DNA of 64,000 nt, from NCBI RefSeq assembly GCF_011320225.1, contig NZ_JAAOEN010000001.1, positions 289,642-353,641 of the forward strand, read 5' to 3'. Both the position numbers and the translations under genes were made by a program. The notes beneath the pieces were generated by a model. That model worked only from the letters and a program-made list of their open reading frames with translations. It was not told the origin of the DNA and did not search any database. How positions within the stretch are numbered: the stretch's first letter is position 1; the number at the start of each line of letters is the position of its first letter. The DNA is from Phytoactinopolyspora limicola. Its GTDB lineage: Bacteria > Actinomycetota > Actinomycetes > Jiangellales > Jiangellaceae. Below are positions 24,817 through 33,285 of this stretch, in pieces.

Positions 24817-25851
24817 TCACACCTTCTCTGTGTGCGTCCTACCCAGGCGTTCCGCGACCTCTTTCACGACCTGCTTATAGCGGGCGATGTGGTCCTTGGT
24901 GTCCTGGACGTGTTTCTCGGGGACGAAGTCGTCGGTGTAGGGCGGGCGGGACTTGCCGACGTGGATGTAGCCGGCCTCGTTCACCCGGATCTTCTCCAAT
25001 GGCACGTTGTACTTGGCGAACTCCATGAAGTCCTGCCCGACGAGGAACGGCTCGTGCGCCCACCGCAGCCGCTCGGTGAGCCAGCGCGCGTCGTCGTACC
25101 GGTTCTCGCGGAGTGCGTCCCGCAGCGCCAGCACCGGCGCCGGACCACACGCCGTCGTCGACGACCACGCCATTCCAACCAGCTCTTCGCCGTACATCTC
25201 CCAGGCGGGGAACCAGTCGGTCTCGATCGGCATCAGCGGGAACGACGTCTGGGTGTGCGCCATGTCGTTGTGGTAGCGGAACCCGACGGACGCACCGCCG
25301 GCGTACTTAACCGCCACCACCTGCGGCAACTCGATGAGTGTCCGGTACACGCTGCGGGGGATGATGCCGCGGAAGGCCGCGGTGTTGTCATACACCGTGA
25401 TCGCCAGCTCCGGGACGGCCTCGGCCACATCGCGGTAGAAGCGCTCCATCACCGGCGCGACCATCTCGCCCCACATCGGACGCCCGAGCAGGGTTCCGGT
25501 GACGCCGAGGTCGGCGAGGAACCGCATCCGGGCGACGGTGTCGCGGGTGTTGAGTGTCGTCGTCCCGATGAACAGCGGAAACCCGGAGCGAGTCGCTTCG
25601 GCGGTCTCCTGCGCACAGGCGGCGAACTCTTTCCATTCGTCCAGGGTCAGCGTCGCGCATTCACCGAGGGTGCCGTTGAGCGCGATCGCGTCGACACCGT
25701 CGTTGATCAGCGTGCGGATCATCCGCTCGGTCTCCGCGAGGTCAACGGTGTTGGTGGCGTCCACTCGCTCGGCACCGGGCAGCGCCGGGGTGGGCGGGTA
25801 GGCCATCACACCGCGCATGTCCTGGCCGGTAACGCTAGGCAGCTTGCTCAT
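24817..25851 (-). CDS. Hydratase-aldolase of the DHDPS superfamily (NahE/PhdJ-like)
   Basis: The 344-residue TIM-barrel lyase has GVDAIALNGTLGECATLT, TTTLNTRDTVAR, TLLGRPMWGEM and the Schiff-base Lys in VVAVKYAGG. The ending KYNVPLEKIRVNEAGYIHVG is also typical. These features match trans-o-hydroxybenzylidenepyruvate hydratase-aldolases such as NahE and PhdJ, which add water to a substituted benzalpyruvate and release pyruvate and an aryl aldehyde. This marks a bicyclic ring-cleavage pathway. GGAGGA precedes the ATG ending at 25851; the longer upstream frame is not supported. Confidence 0.9.
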   Translation of the reverse strand: MSKLPSVTGQDMRGVMAYPPTPALPGAERVDATNTVDLAETERMIRTLINDGVDAIALNGTLGECATLTLDEWKEFAACAQETAEATRSGFPLFIGTTTLNTRDTVARMRFLADLGVTGTLLGRPMWGEMVAPVMERFYRDVAEAVPELAITVYDNTAAFRGIIPRSVYRTLIELPQVVAVKYAGGASVGFRYHNDMAHTQTSFPLMPIETDWFPAWEMYGEELVGMAWSSTTACGPAPVLALRDALRENRYDDARWLTERLRWAHEPFLVGQDFMEFAKYNVPLEKIRVNEAGYIHVGKSRPPYTDDFVPEKHVQDTKDHIARYKQVVKEVAERLGRTHTEKV

Positions 25852-25871
25852 ACGTGCTCCTCCAAGATGGG

Positions 25872-26705
25872 TCAGATCCGGGCAGCGGCCACCGCGGTAC
25901 CGGTGAGCCAGGCGGGGACAGGTTCGTAGGCGAGGGTGTCGAACGGCGCTCCTGCCGCACCCGCGGTGACTAGCCAGGTACGGATCTCGTGTGCACCGTT
26001 GCCTGCGGCATCGATCTGGTCCTGCGTGTAGTCGGTCAGGCGGGCCGCGTCGCCGCTCTCCAGCCGATCCAGGAAGTCGCGGTCGAAGTCTTCGTTGACC
26101 TGGCCCGACTCCGGCATGCCCACCCAGTGGGAGAGGCCGCCGGTGCCCAGAACGACGACGCGCCGCGCGGCGTCCTGAGCCTCGACGGCGGCCCGGATCA
26201 TGCGTCCGAAGTCGTAGCAGCGACGTGCCGTCGGCCACGGCGGGTTCACCCCGTTGACGATCACCGGAACTAGCGGCAACGTCGAGTCCGGGTCCAGGTG
26301 TTTAAGCGGAACGCAGAAGTTCTCGTCGAACGCCAGCCCACCTTCCACCAGCGCTGGATCGAAGTCCGATTCGAGGGCGAACCGGTACAGGTGAGCTCCT
26401 AGCGACGCGTGCCCCGGGTACTGGTGCTGGGGGACCCCAAGGAATTCCCCCATCTCCTTGGTGACTGGACCCAGATACGAACCCGCTGTGCCGACCGCGA
26501 ACGCCGGCAGGTTGCCCAGGAAGAAGTTGGTGAAGTGCTCCACCGAGACCGCGACCACCGCGTCCGGGCGCAGTTCCTCGATCCGCCGCCGGACCTCACC
26601 GAACGCACCTTCCACGGCTTCCCGCTGGGCCGGCTCGGCGCGCTCCGGAAAGCCGGTGATGCCTGGCGAGTGCGACGCGGTGAACGCTCCAACTACCTGT
26701 CCCAT
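25872..26705 (-). CDS. Class III extradiol dioxygenase, catalytic subunit (LigB-like)
   Basis: The 277-residue protein has the LigB-family iron-binding layout: TASHSPGITG with an early His, AVSVEHFTNFFLGNLPAF and GTGGLSHWVG. It cleaves a catechol or aminophenol next to the hydroxyl groups using Fe(II). The small LigA-type subunit is encoded upstream and its stop overlaps this start (TGATG). Its placement between the aldolase and LigA suggests that it cleaves the catechol made by the Rieske enzyme and the SDR. In naphthalene and phenanthrene pathways that step normally uses an unrelated class I enzyme. Confidence 0.9.
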   Translation of the reverse strand: MGQVVGAFTASHSPGITGFPERAEPAQREAVEGAFGEVRRRIEELRPDAVVAVSVEHFTNFFLGNLPAFAVGTAGSYLGPVTKEMGEFLGVPQHQYPGHASLGAHLYRFALESDFDPALVEGGLAFDENFCVPLKHLDPDSTLPLVPVIVNGVNPPWPTARRCYDFGRMIRAAVEAQDAARRVVVLGTGGLSHWVGMPESGQVNEDFDRDFLDRLESGDAARLTDYTQDQIDAAGNGAHEIRTWLVTAGAAGAPFDTLAYEPVPAWLTGTAVAAARI

Positions 26706-26977
26706 CAGCTGACCTCCCCTCGTAGTCGCGCGTAGTACTCGGCTCGGTCGACGCCGATCTGCAGCGCACAGAAATAGAGCAGGTACGGGTTGGCACCGCG
26801 CTCATAGAGCGTCTTGAAGTCCAGCGATCTCATCGCGGCACGTTCCTCTCCTTCGATGCCGTACTCGTCGAGCACCGCGTCCGGTTCGGCGCGGAAGCGA
26901 CGGGCGAGGTCGAGGTCCTTTCGGACGTCCCACAGCAGCTTTTGCAGGTCATACACCGGTTTCACGCCTTCCCGCAT
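26705..26977 (-). CDS. Extradiol dioxygenase small subunit (LigA-like)
   Basis: The short helical protein, up to 90 residues, has the LigA pattern: VYDLQKLLWDVRKDLDLARR, RFRAEPDAVLDEYGI and ANPYLLYFCALQIGV. In protocatechuate 4,5-dioxygenase this subunit caps the active site of the LigB partner. The start is uncertain: the ATG at 26977 overlaps the CoxG gene by 29 bases, and GTG codons at 26965 and 26956 would give shorter proteins beginning nearer to the conserved region. It is coupled to the LigB gene by a one-base TGATG overlap. Confidence 0.87.
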   Translation of the reverse strand: MREGVKPVYDLQKLLWDVRKDLDLARRFRAEPDAVLDEYGIEGEERAAMRSLDFKTLYERGANPYLLYFCALQIGVDRAEYYARLRGEVS

Positions 26978-27746
26978 CGATCACGTAGGTGGGTGGACGG
27001 CCATACGTTCGGTCGTCGACGACGTGGAACGGCGACGGGCGACGACGACGGCCGAACAGAAAGGCGATCACCAGACCCGCTACCGCGCCGGCTACCAGCA
27101 GGCCGCGTGCACCGACCGTCGTCCGCAGTAGCGACAACACGTCCAGCGAGTTCTCCTCCATCAGCCCGTTCGACGCATGCGTCGACGACGTGCCCGACGG
27201 TGCGGCAGCAGCCGACACCGAGGGTCCGTCGCTCAGCCCGCGAGGCCGTCCATCGCCAGCCGCCACGGCAGCGGCGTCGGGCAACCGTTGCTGGTCAGGG
27301 CCGTCGCTGGTGATCGCGTATGACAGCCGGTCGGCGAACTGACCGATGAGCTTTCCGGCGACCTCCTCCACCAGGCCCCGCCCGAACTGAGCCGGACGGC
27401 CGGTCAGAGCAAGGTCGGTCCGCAGGGCCACCCGGGTGCCGTCCGGTGCGGGCGAGAGCGCGGCCGTCACAGTCGCGGCCGCCGTGCCGGATCCGCGGGC
27501 CTCCCGGCCCTGGGCAGCGAGGACGAGCCGGTGCGCAGCTTCGTCTCGTTGCTCTATCCGGGCGTCGCCATGGTAGGTCAGCCGCAGCGGGCCAACCTTC
27601 AGCGTCACGCGCCCCGAGACATCGTCGCCGTCGACCCGGTCCAGCGTCGCACCCGGCATACATGGCGCAACGCGCTCGATGTCGAGCAACACCGCCCACG
27701 CCTGTTGGGGCGGGACTGGGAGCGTGAAGTCGTGCTGGAGTTGCAT
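26949..27746 (-). CDS. CoxG-like SRPBCC protein with C-terminal membrane anchor
   Basis: Residues 1-145 are a CoxG/SRPBCC domain (MQLQHDFTLPVPPQQAWAVL, ERVAPCMPGATLD, RPAQFGRGLVEEVAGKLIGQ). A low-complexity Ala/Ser/Gly linker leads to one transmembrane segment near residue 215 (GLLVAGAVAGLVIAFLFG) followed by Arg residues. CoxG proteins tether molybdenum hydroxylases of the CO dehydrogenase type to the membrane and have been linked to quinone delivery. Its partner here should be the large subunit at 19363. It is the first gene of the middle unit; the ATG ending at 27746 has GAAGG upstream. Confidence 0.88.
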   Translation of the reverse strand: MQLQHDFTLPVPPQQAWAVLLDIERVAPCMPGATLDRVDGDDVSGRVTLKVGPLRLTYHGDARIEQRDEAAHRLVLAAQGREARGSGTAAATVTAALSPAPDGTRVALRTDLALTGRPAQFGRGLVEEVAGKLIGQFADRLSYAITSDGPDQQRLPDAAAVAAGDGRPRGLSDGPSVSAAAAPSGTSSTHASNGLMEENSLDVLSLLRTTVGARGLLVAGAVAGLVIAFLFGRRRRPSPFHVVDDRTYGRPPTYVIDAGRRETGV

Positions 27747-27892
27747 GACACCGCCTTCGCCGGTGGGCATCAGGTGTCTCGACGCTAGGCGTGACGGGGT
27801 CGCTGCCGCGTTACCCCACTGGGTCAATTCGCCGCTGCCCCGCGATGCCCCTTTCCCCGTGGTGGAAAAAGTCCCCAGAAGAAATCATTGAC

Positions 27893-27904
27893 ATTTGATC
27901 AAAT
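27893..27904. promoter_or_regulatory. Candidate operator ATTTGATCAAAT
   Basis: This perfect 12-bp palindrome abuts the TTGACA box in the divergent control region, so a bound protein would block the plus-strand promoter. Short AT-rich palindromes of this kind are typical of GntR/FCD regulators; one is encoded in the operon at 30738. Confidence 0.6.
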
Positions 27905-27995
27905 ATCAGAAATGCTGCTCGGCATCGATCGTAGTGGTACAGGTCACAGATCCGGCCGCTGCGAGCAACTCCCCGCGGCGCAGGCGGCGGGGCCA

Positions 27996-28010
27996 GGTCG
28001 TTCGACGACC
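27996..28010. promoter_or_regulatory. Inverted repeat GGTCGT-TCG-ACGACC
   Basis: A perfect 6-bp-arm repeat lies 41 bases before the binding-protein start codon, in what should be the leader or proximal promoter. It could be a second operator or a leader hairpin. Confidence 0.4.
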
Positions 28011-28051
28011 GGCCCGGGCCGGCTCGCTGCCCAACCGGCGAGAGGTGCGAC

Positions 28052-29098
28052 ATGATGAACCGACGGACTGCGATGTGGTCCTCGCTCGCGGTTGCGGGCG
28101 CCGTCCTCCTCACGGCTTGTGGGGGTGACACCAGCGACGACGCGGCAGCCGATCCGACGACGGGCTCCGGTGACGACCCGGATGCCACCGAATACGAACC
28201 CGCCTCCGTCACGTATCTGACCTCGTTCGGGACGTTCGGTCGCGACGCGTATGCCTACGTGGCGGAAGAGAAGGGTTTCTTCGACGAGGTCAACCTGGAC
28301 GTCACGATCGAACCCGGCACGGGGTCCGTCGACGTCATGAAGCTGATCGCTGGCGGCACAGCGGACTTCGGCGCCGCCGATTTCTCCACCGTCGTCGTCA
28401 CCGTGGCCAACGAACAACTGCCCGTGACCACCATCGGGGTCACCCACCAGCGGTCCCTCGCGGCCATCGTCAGCCTCGATGGATACGGCATCACCGAGCC
28501 GAAAGACCTGGAAGGCAAGACGATCGGCGACCAGCCGGGCTCCACCAACCAGGTCATCTTTCCCACGTACGCCGAGGCCGCCGGCGTCGACGCGGACGCG
28601 GTGGAGTTCGTCCCATCGGCGCCACCGTCGTTGCCCCAATTGCTCGTCAGCAACCAGGTCGACGCGATCGGCCAATTCGTCGTCGGCGAACCACTCATCG
28701 CCGCCGCAGCCGACGGTAAAGACGTCGTGGTCTTGCCTTACGGCGATGTCCTACCGGATCTTTACGGCAACGTCATCCTCACCTCGGACGCCCTCGCGGA
28801 GTCCGACCCCGAGGTGGTCGAGCGTTTCATCGGGGCACTGATGAAAGGCCTGGAGTACTCGGTGGAGAACCCCGAGGAAACCGGAGAGATCCTCCAAGGC
28901 GTCGAGCCGACCCAGAACGTGGATGTAGCCGCCGCCGAGGTGACCATCATGGCGGAGTACGTTCGCGGCGATGTCGACGTCGTCGGCAGCATCGATCCCG
29001 ATCGAGTGGACCGCGTCATCGACATCATGGGTTCGGCGCTCACCAATGAGGTCACACCGGAAGACCTGGTGTCGTTCGACCTCGCGCCACAGGGCTGA
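28052..29098 (+). CDS. ABC transporter substrate-binding lipoprotein (NitT/TauT/SsuA type)
   Basis: The 348-residue protein has a lipoprotein signal ending in LLTACGGD and then the NMT1/THI5-like fold (TYLTSFGTFGRDAYAYVAEE, MKLIAGGTADFGAADF, GLEYSVENPEETGEIL). This type binds sulfonates, nitrate, pyrimidine precursors or aromatic acids. With its ATPase and permease it opens a catabolic operon and so probably imports the operon's substrate. GAGAGGTG precedes the start. The ATPase gene begins six bases after its stop. Confidence 0.92.
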   Translation: MMNRRTAMWSSLAVAGAVLLTACGGDTSDDAAADPTTGSGDDPDATEYEPASVTYLTSFGTFGRDAYAYVAEEKGFFDEVNLDVTIEPGTGSVDVMKLIAGGTADFGAADFSTVVVTVANEQLPVTTIGVTHQRSLAAIVSLDGYGITEPKDLEGKTIGDQPGSTNQVIFPTYAEAAGVDADAVEFVPSAPPSLPQLLVSNQVDAIGQFVVGEPLIAAAADGKDVVVLPYGDVLPDLYGNVILTSDALAESDPEVVERFIGALMKGLEYSVENPEETGEILQGVEPTQNVDVAAAEVTIMAEYVRGDVDVVGSIDPDRVDRVIDIMGSALTNEVTPEDLVSFDLAPQG

Positions 29099-29104
29099 AC
29101 CGCG

Positions 29105-29872
29105 ATGATCGAAGTCATCGGCGTCTCCCAGCGCTTCGACACCCAGCGGGGCGAGATCCACGCCCTCGACCGGATCGATCTCGAGGTCCATGAGAACGAG
29201 TTCGTCACCCTCGTCGGGCGGTCCGGTTGTGGCAAGTCGACGTTGCTACGGATCATCTCCGGGCTGATCCGGCCGACGGTCGGGGCGGTGCGGGTGGCCG
29301 GTGAGCAGGTCGCCCGGCCCCGGCGGGACGTCAGCGTGATGTTCCAGCGGCCGGCGTTGCTGCCCTGGCGCAACGTACGCAAGAACGTTCTGCTCCCGGT
29401 AGAGATGCTCGGCCTGGACAAACGGCAGTACACCGACCGGGCCCAGGCTCTGATCGAACTCGCGGGCCTGGCGGGATTCGAGGAGAAGCTGCCGCACGAA
29501 CTGTCCGGCGGTATGCAACAGCGTGTCTCCTTGGTCCGTTCGCTCATCCAACGCCCCAAGGTGCTCCTCATGGACGAACCCTTCTCGGCCCTCGACGCGC
29601 TCACCCGCGAGGAGATGTCGGTGGAGCTCCAACGGGTCGTCGCCGAAGAGAGCACCACGATCGTGTTCGTCACCCACTCCATCGACGAGGCGGTGCTGCT
29701 GGCCGACCGGGTCGTGGTGCTCAGCCCGCGCCCGGGCCGGCTGGAGCGAATCGTCGACGTACCGATCCCTCGGCCCCGCACGCTGGGCCACAACGCCCAC
29801 GCGGATCAGGTGTCAGCGATCAGCGCCGAACTCCACGACCTCTTGCAGCCCGCGCCGCAGGTCGCCACATGA
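29105..29872 (+). CDS. ABC transporter ATP-binding protein (NitT/TauT type)
   Basis: The 255-residue ATPase has Walker A GRSGCGKST near residue 39, the Q-loop MFQRPALLPW, the signature LSGGMQQR near 134 and Walker B VLLMDEPFSALD near 155, then the switch His in IVFVTHSIDEAV. It powers the importer formed by its two neighbours. Its stop overlaps one possible start of the permease gene by four bases. Confidence 0.95.
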   Translation: MIEVIGVSQRFDTQRGEIHALDRIDLEVHENEFVTLVGRSGCGKSTLLRIISGLIRPTVGAVRVAGEQVARPRRDVSVMFQRPALLPWRNVRKNVLLPVEMLGLDKRQYTDRAQALIELAGLAGFEEKLPHELSGGMQQRVSLVRSLIQRPKVLLMDEPFSALDALTREEMSVELQRVVAEESTTIVFVTHSIDEAVLLADRVVVLSPRPGRLERIVDVPIPRPRTLGHNAHADQVSAISAELHDLLQPAPQVAT

Positions 29873-30741
29873 GTTCGGTCCACATGACCCCGAGCCGGGA
29901 CACCGAACCGCCTCCGAAGGAGCACACCATGGTCACGCCCGTGGCGGCCGAGTCGGCGCCGACCAGCGCGCGACGCCGAAGAACGCGCGAGCGTATCCGG
30001 GCATTCGGTCTTCCGATCCTGGCGCTCGCCATGATCGTCGCGCTGTGGTGGCTGGCGACAGTACTCTTCAACATCCCGACCTACCTGGTGCCCGGACCAG
30101 ACCTCGTGGTCAGCAAGATGATCGACCTCAACAGCTATCTCGCTGAACAGACCTTCGTCACTACAAAAGAGACAGTCCTCGGGTTCGGGCTGGCGATCCT
30201 GCTCGGCATACCGGTGGCCATGAGCATCGCCCGGTTCCGGCTGCTCGAGCAGATGCTCTATCCGCTGCTGCTGGCGGTTAATGCCGTGCCGAAGGTGGCC
30301 ATCGCCCCGATCCTCGTCGTCTGGATGGGTTTCGGTTTGGCGCCGAAGATCGTGATGGTGGTCCTGCTGTGCTTCTTCCCCATCGTGCTGGCGACGGTGG
30401 CCGGCTTGCGGTCGACCCCCTCCGAGCTGGTGGAGTTGTCCCAGTCGCTGGACGCGGGCGAGATCAAGGAGTTCGTCAAGGTGCGGTTCCCCTGGGCCTT
30501 GCCACAGATCTTCGTCGGACTCAAAACCGCGATCTCCCTTGCCGTCATCGGTGCGGTCATCGCCGAGTTCGTGGGCTCGTCCGAGGGGCTGGGTTACGTC
30601 ATCGTCCAGTCGGGCGCCAGCGCTGACACCGCCCTGGCGTTCGCGGCGATCACCCTGTTGGCGATCATCAGCATCGTGCTCTTCTACGCGATCCAACTCG
30701 TCGAAAGGAGCCTGCTGCCGTGGGCGGAGGAGAACCGGTGA
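29869..30741 (+). CDS. ABC transporter permease (NitT/TauT type)
   Basis: The protein has six hydrophobic segments and the permease loop motif LSQSLDAGEIKEFVKVRFPW, the EAA-like site that contacts the ATPase. The first possible start, 29869, gives 290 residues and an ATGA overlap with the ATPase gene. The ATG at 29929 gives 270 residues and has AAGGAG eight bases upstream, so it may be the real one. The end overlaps the GntR start (GTGA). Confidence 0.93.
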   Translation: MSSVHMTPSRDTEPPPKEHTMVTPVAAESAPTSARRRRTRERIRAFGLPILALAMIVALWWLATVLFNIPTYLVPGPDLVVSKMIDLNSYLAEQTFVTTKETVLGFGLAILLGIPVAMSIARFRLLEQMLYPLLLAVNAVPKVAIAPILVVWMGFGLAPKIVMVVLLCFFPIVLATVAGLRSTPSELVELSQSLDAGEIKEFVKVRFPWALPQIFVGLKTAISLAVIGAVIAEFVGSSEGLGYVIVQSGASADTALAFAAITLLAIISIVLFYAIQLVERSLLPWAEENR

Positions 30742-31454
30742 ACATCACCAGCGATTCGGTCAGGTTTCAGCTGTCCACGGAGGGTTCCACGGGCGGACAA
30801 CCCGAACGGACATTGGCCGGCAGAGTCGCCGCCGAGTTGCACCGGCTCATCCTCCGCGGGGTCTTCCCGGCCGGCTCCCATCTGCGGATCCAGGAACTCG
30901 CCGAGCGGTTCGACACCAGCGCGATGCCGGTCCGCGAGGCGTTGCGCAAACTCGCCGCCCTCGGGCTGGTCGACCTCGTGCCACATCGCGGTGCCCGGGT
31001 ATGTGAACTTTCCCTGGCGGACCTGGAGGACACGTACCGGGTGCGGCTCGTTCTCGAACCGCTGGTGGTCGCGGCAGCGGCCGCGGAGTTCACCGAGGAA
31101 CAGGGCCGGGCAGCGCACGAAGCCCTCCAACGGCACGAGGCCTTCCTGGCCGCGAACGACGCGGACGCCGCCCGCCAGGCACACACGGAGTTCCACTTCC
31201 TGCTCTACCAGGCGGCCGGCTCGCGGTGGCTGCTGCGTTCCATCGAGCCTGCCTGGCAGAACAGCGAGCGCTACCGGTTCTCCTCCGCACACGAGAACGC
31301 GTACAACGACCGCAGTCACGAGGAACATGTTGAGCTGCTCAACGCGTGCCTGACCCGCGATCCGCAGCGGGCGGAGGCGGCCATGCGGGTCCACCTCGAA
31401 GGAGCGATGAGCCGGATGCGGGCGGCGATGACCAACGATGAGGGGACGCAGTGA
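30738..31454 (+). CDS. GntR/FCD-family transcriptional regulator
   Basis: The 238-residue protein has a GntR winged helix in its first 85 residues (LAGRVAAELHRLILRGVFPA, IQELAERFDTSAMPVREALR) and an all-helical FCD ligand domain after it, with metal-site residues in HTEFHFLLY and EEHVELL. FCD members usually sense an organic acid of the pathway they control. The GTG at 30738 overlaps the permease stop and has GGAGGAG before it. It probably controls its own operon through the palindrome at 27893, and perhaps the divergent one too. Confidence 0.9.
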   Translation: MNITSDSVRFQLSTEGSTGGQPERTLAGRVAAELHRLILRGVFPAGSHLRIQELAERFDTSAMPVREALRKLAALGLVDLVPHRGARVCELSLADLEDTYRVRLVLEPLVVAAAAAEFTEEQGRAAHEALQRHEAFLAANDADAARQAHTEFHFLLYQAAGSRWLLRSIEPAWQNSERYRFSSAHENAYNDRSHEEHVELLNACLTRDPQRAEAAMRVHLEGAMSRMRAAMTNDEGTQ

Positions 31455-32530
31455 CGACGGTAGACCGAGCGACTGAGGGCCGCACCGTCGATCATGCCTG
31501 GCTCCACGGAGCGATCACGAGGATCTTCAGGTCCGAGGGGTTCAGCGCCAAAGCCGCCGGCCTCGTGGCCACCAGCCTGGTCCAGGCCGAACTCACCGGT
31601 GTCGCGTCCCACGGGGCGATGCTCGTCCCGATGTACGTCGACCGGCTACGCGCCGGCTCGGTGTCGCGCCATGAGAACGCCGAGGTCGTCCACCGGCACG
31701 GCGCGGTGACGGTGCTCGACGGCCGGCACGCCCTGGGGCAGCTCACCGGCCATCAGGCGATGCGACTCGCCGTCGACGCGGCCAAGGAACACGGCGTCGG
31801 GGTGTCGGTGGTCCGGCATGCGTTCCATTTCGGCCGGGCCGCCACCTACGGTGAACTCGCCGCCGAGCACGGATGCCTCGGTATCGCGATGTCCAACACC
31901 CGGCCGCTGATGCCGGCCGTGGGCGGCGCCGAGCCCGTGGTCGGCAACAACCCGCTCGCCGTCGTGGCCCCGACACCCGACGGGCCGATATCGCTGGACA
32001 TGGCCCTCTCGGAAGCGGCGCTCGGCAAAATCCGGCTCGCTGAGGCCGCCGGCACGTCGATCCCGGACACCTGGGCCACCGACAAAGACGGCAACCCCAC
32101 CACCACAGCGGCCGCGGCAGTGGGCGGCATGCTCCTGCCGACCGGTGGGCCCAAGGGTTTCGGGCTCGCCCTCATGATCGACGTGCTGACCGGTGTGTTG
32201 TCCGGCGGAGCGTTCGGCGATGGCGTCAAGGGCCTGTACGCCGACGTGTCGGTGCCCAACGATTGCGCACACTTCTTCCTCGCCCTGGACGTCGCCGCCT
32301 TCGGTGATCCGGACAGCTTCGCGGCGCGGATCGAGGCGTTGGCCGCCTTCGTGCTCGGATCGCGTACTCGGCCGGGCGTCGACGCGGTGATGCTGCCGGG
32401 CCAGCGCGAGCGTGAGGAGGCGCAGCGGAGACTGGCCGACGGGATCTGGCTCCCGGGTTCAGTGGTGAGCGGGCTTCGATCGGCGGCGGAGAACGTCGGG
32501 ACGACACTTCCCGAGGAGCCCGCGCGATGA
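31451..32530 (+). CDS. Malate/L-lactate dehydrogenase (Ldh2/YlbC-like) family oxidoreductase
   Basis: The 359-residue protein belongs to the NAD(P)-dependent type 2 malate/lactate dehydrogenases: GVASHGAMLVPMYVDRL, HFGRAATYGELAAEHGCLGI, MSNTRPLMPAVGG and PTGGPKGFGLALMIDVLTGV are all family motifs. It oxidises a 2-hydroxy acid or reduces a cyclic imine or 2-oxo acid; relatives include ureidoglycolate and delta1-piperideine-2-carboxylate enzymes. A nitrogen-containing substrate is thus possible here. It overlaps both neighbours by four bases. Confidence 0.88.
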   Translation: MTTVDRATEGRTVDHAWLHGAITRIFRSEGFSAKAAGLVATSLVQAELTGVASHGAMLVPMYVDRLRAGSVSRHENAEVVHRHGAVTVLDGRHALGQLTGHQAMRLAVDAAKEHGVGVSVVRHAFHFGRAATYGELAAEHGCLGIAMSNTRPLMPAVGGAEPVVGNNPLAVVAPTPDGPISLDMALSEAALGKIRLAEAAGTSIPDTWATDKDGNPTTTAAAAVGGMLLPTGGPKGFGLALMIDVLTGVLSGGAFGDGVKGLYADVSVPNDCAHFFLALDVAAFGDPDSFAARIEALAAFVLGSRTRPGVDAVMLPGQREREEAQRRLADGIWLPGSVVSGLRSAAENVGTTLPEEPAR

Positions 32531-33285
32531 GGGCATCGTTCGACGCCCGTGGTGACGTCGTCGTGGTGACCGGCGGCGGTGCCGGAATCGGTGCGGCCCT
32601 CGCCGGGGCGGTTGCCGACGCGGGCGGCACGGCCGTTGTCCTCGACATCGAACCACGTGGGCCGGACCAAGCGGCACAGGCACGCGCGGGTGTCGACCTC
32701 GTCCGGGTCGACGTCTCGGACCGGCCTGCCGTACACGCGGCCATCGACGACGTGGTGCGCCGCCACGGCACCGTGACCGGCCTCGTCGCCGGGGCCGCGG
32801 TCCAGCCTCGGACCCGGGTGATCGACATGGCGGAAGAGGAGTGGCACCGGGTACGCGCGGTCAACCTCGACGGCGTCGTGTGGGCCTGCCAGGCGGTCTT
32901 GCCCACGATGGTGGCCGCCCGGCACGGTTCGATCGTCCTGTTCAGCTCGGGCCTGGCGCATGCTGGCCGGGCTGAGGCGGCCGCCTACGCGGCGTCGAAG
33001 GGTGCGATGGTGCCGTTCGCCAAGTCGCTGGCCGCGGAGGTCGCCGACCACCGGGTACGAGTCAACGTGCTGTTTCCGGGCGTCATCGACACCGACCAGT
33101 TCCGGCGGGCCAATTCCGGCCCCGAACGGGAGCATTGGGCGGGCTCGACGGGGATCGGCGCACCGGAGGACGTCGTCGGGTCATTGCTGTTCCTGCTGTC
33201 CGACGCGGCGACGATGACGGGGTCGACGCTGTCCCGGGATCGCGCCTTCGCCGCGTCGCCTCACCCGTCCGAAGGAGCGCCGTGA
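32527..33285 (+). CDS. SDR family oxidoreductase
   Basis: The 252-residue protein has the cofactor motif TGGGAGIGAALAG, the NAD-preferring acidic residue in VVLDIE, and the catalytic LFSSGLAHAGRAEAAAYAAS (Ser and Tyr-x3-Lys). The ending DAATMTGSTLSRDRAF differs from the usual TGQ..VDGG tail, so the substrate pocket may be unusual. It lies between the Ldh-type dehydrogenase and the flavin monooxygenase and overlaps both by four bases. Confidence 0.87.
   Translation: MRASFDARGDVVVVTGGGAGIGAALAGAVADAGGTAVVLDIEPRGPDQAAQARAGVDLVRVDVSDRPAVHAAIDDVVRRHGTVTGLVAGAAVQPRTRVIDMAEEEWHRVRAVNLDGVVWACQAVLPTMVAARHGSIVLFSSGLAHAGRAEAAAYAASKGAMVPFAKSLAAEVADHRVRVNVLFPGVIDTDQFRRANSGPEREHWAGSTGIGAPEDVVGSLLFLLSDAATMTGSTLSRDRAFAASPHPSEGAP

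Larger units (their letters stand above)
27747..28051. promoter_or_regulatory. Divergent control region of the two catabolic operons
   Basis: The gap between the CoxG start (minus) and the ABC binding-protein start (plus) holds no gene. It is more AT-rich near its centre. A TTGACA box at 27888-27893 is followed 17 bases later by a weak AATGCT box, reading to the plus strand. A perfect 12-bp palindrome and a second inverted repeat nearer to the plus-strand gene are listed separately. Confidence 0.55.

Noticed and set aside
23833..25929. A 698-codon open frame on the plus strand
   Set aside because: It lies opposite the Rieske alpha, aldolase and LigB genes, whose motifs are clear. Long antisense frames are common at this GC content and its product has no recognisable domain.
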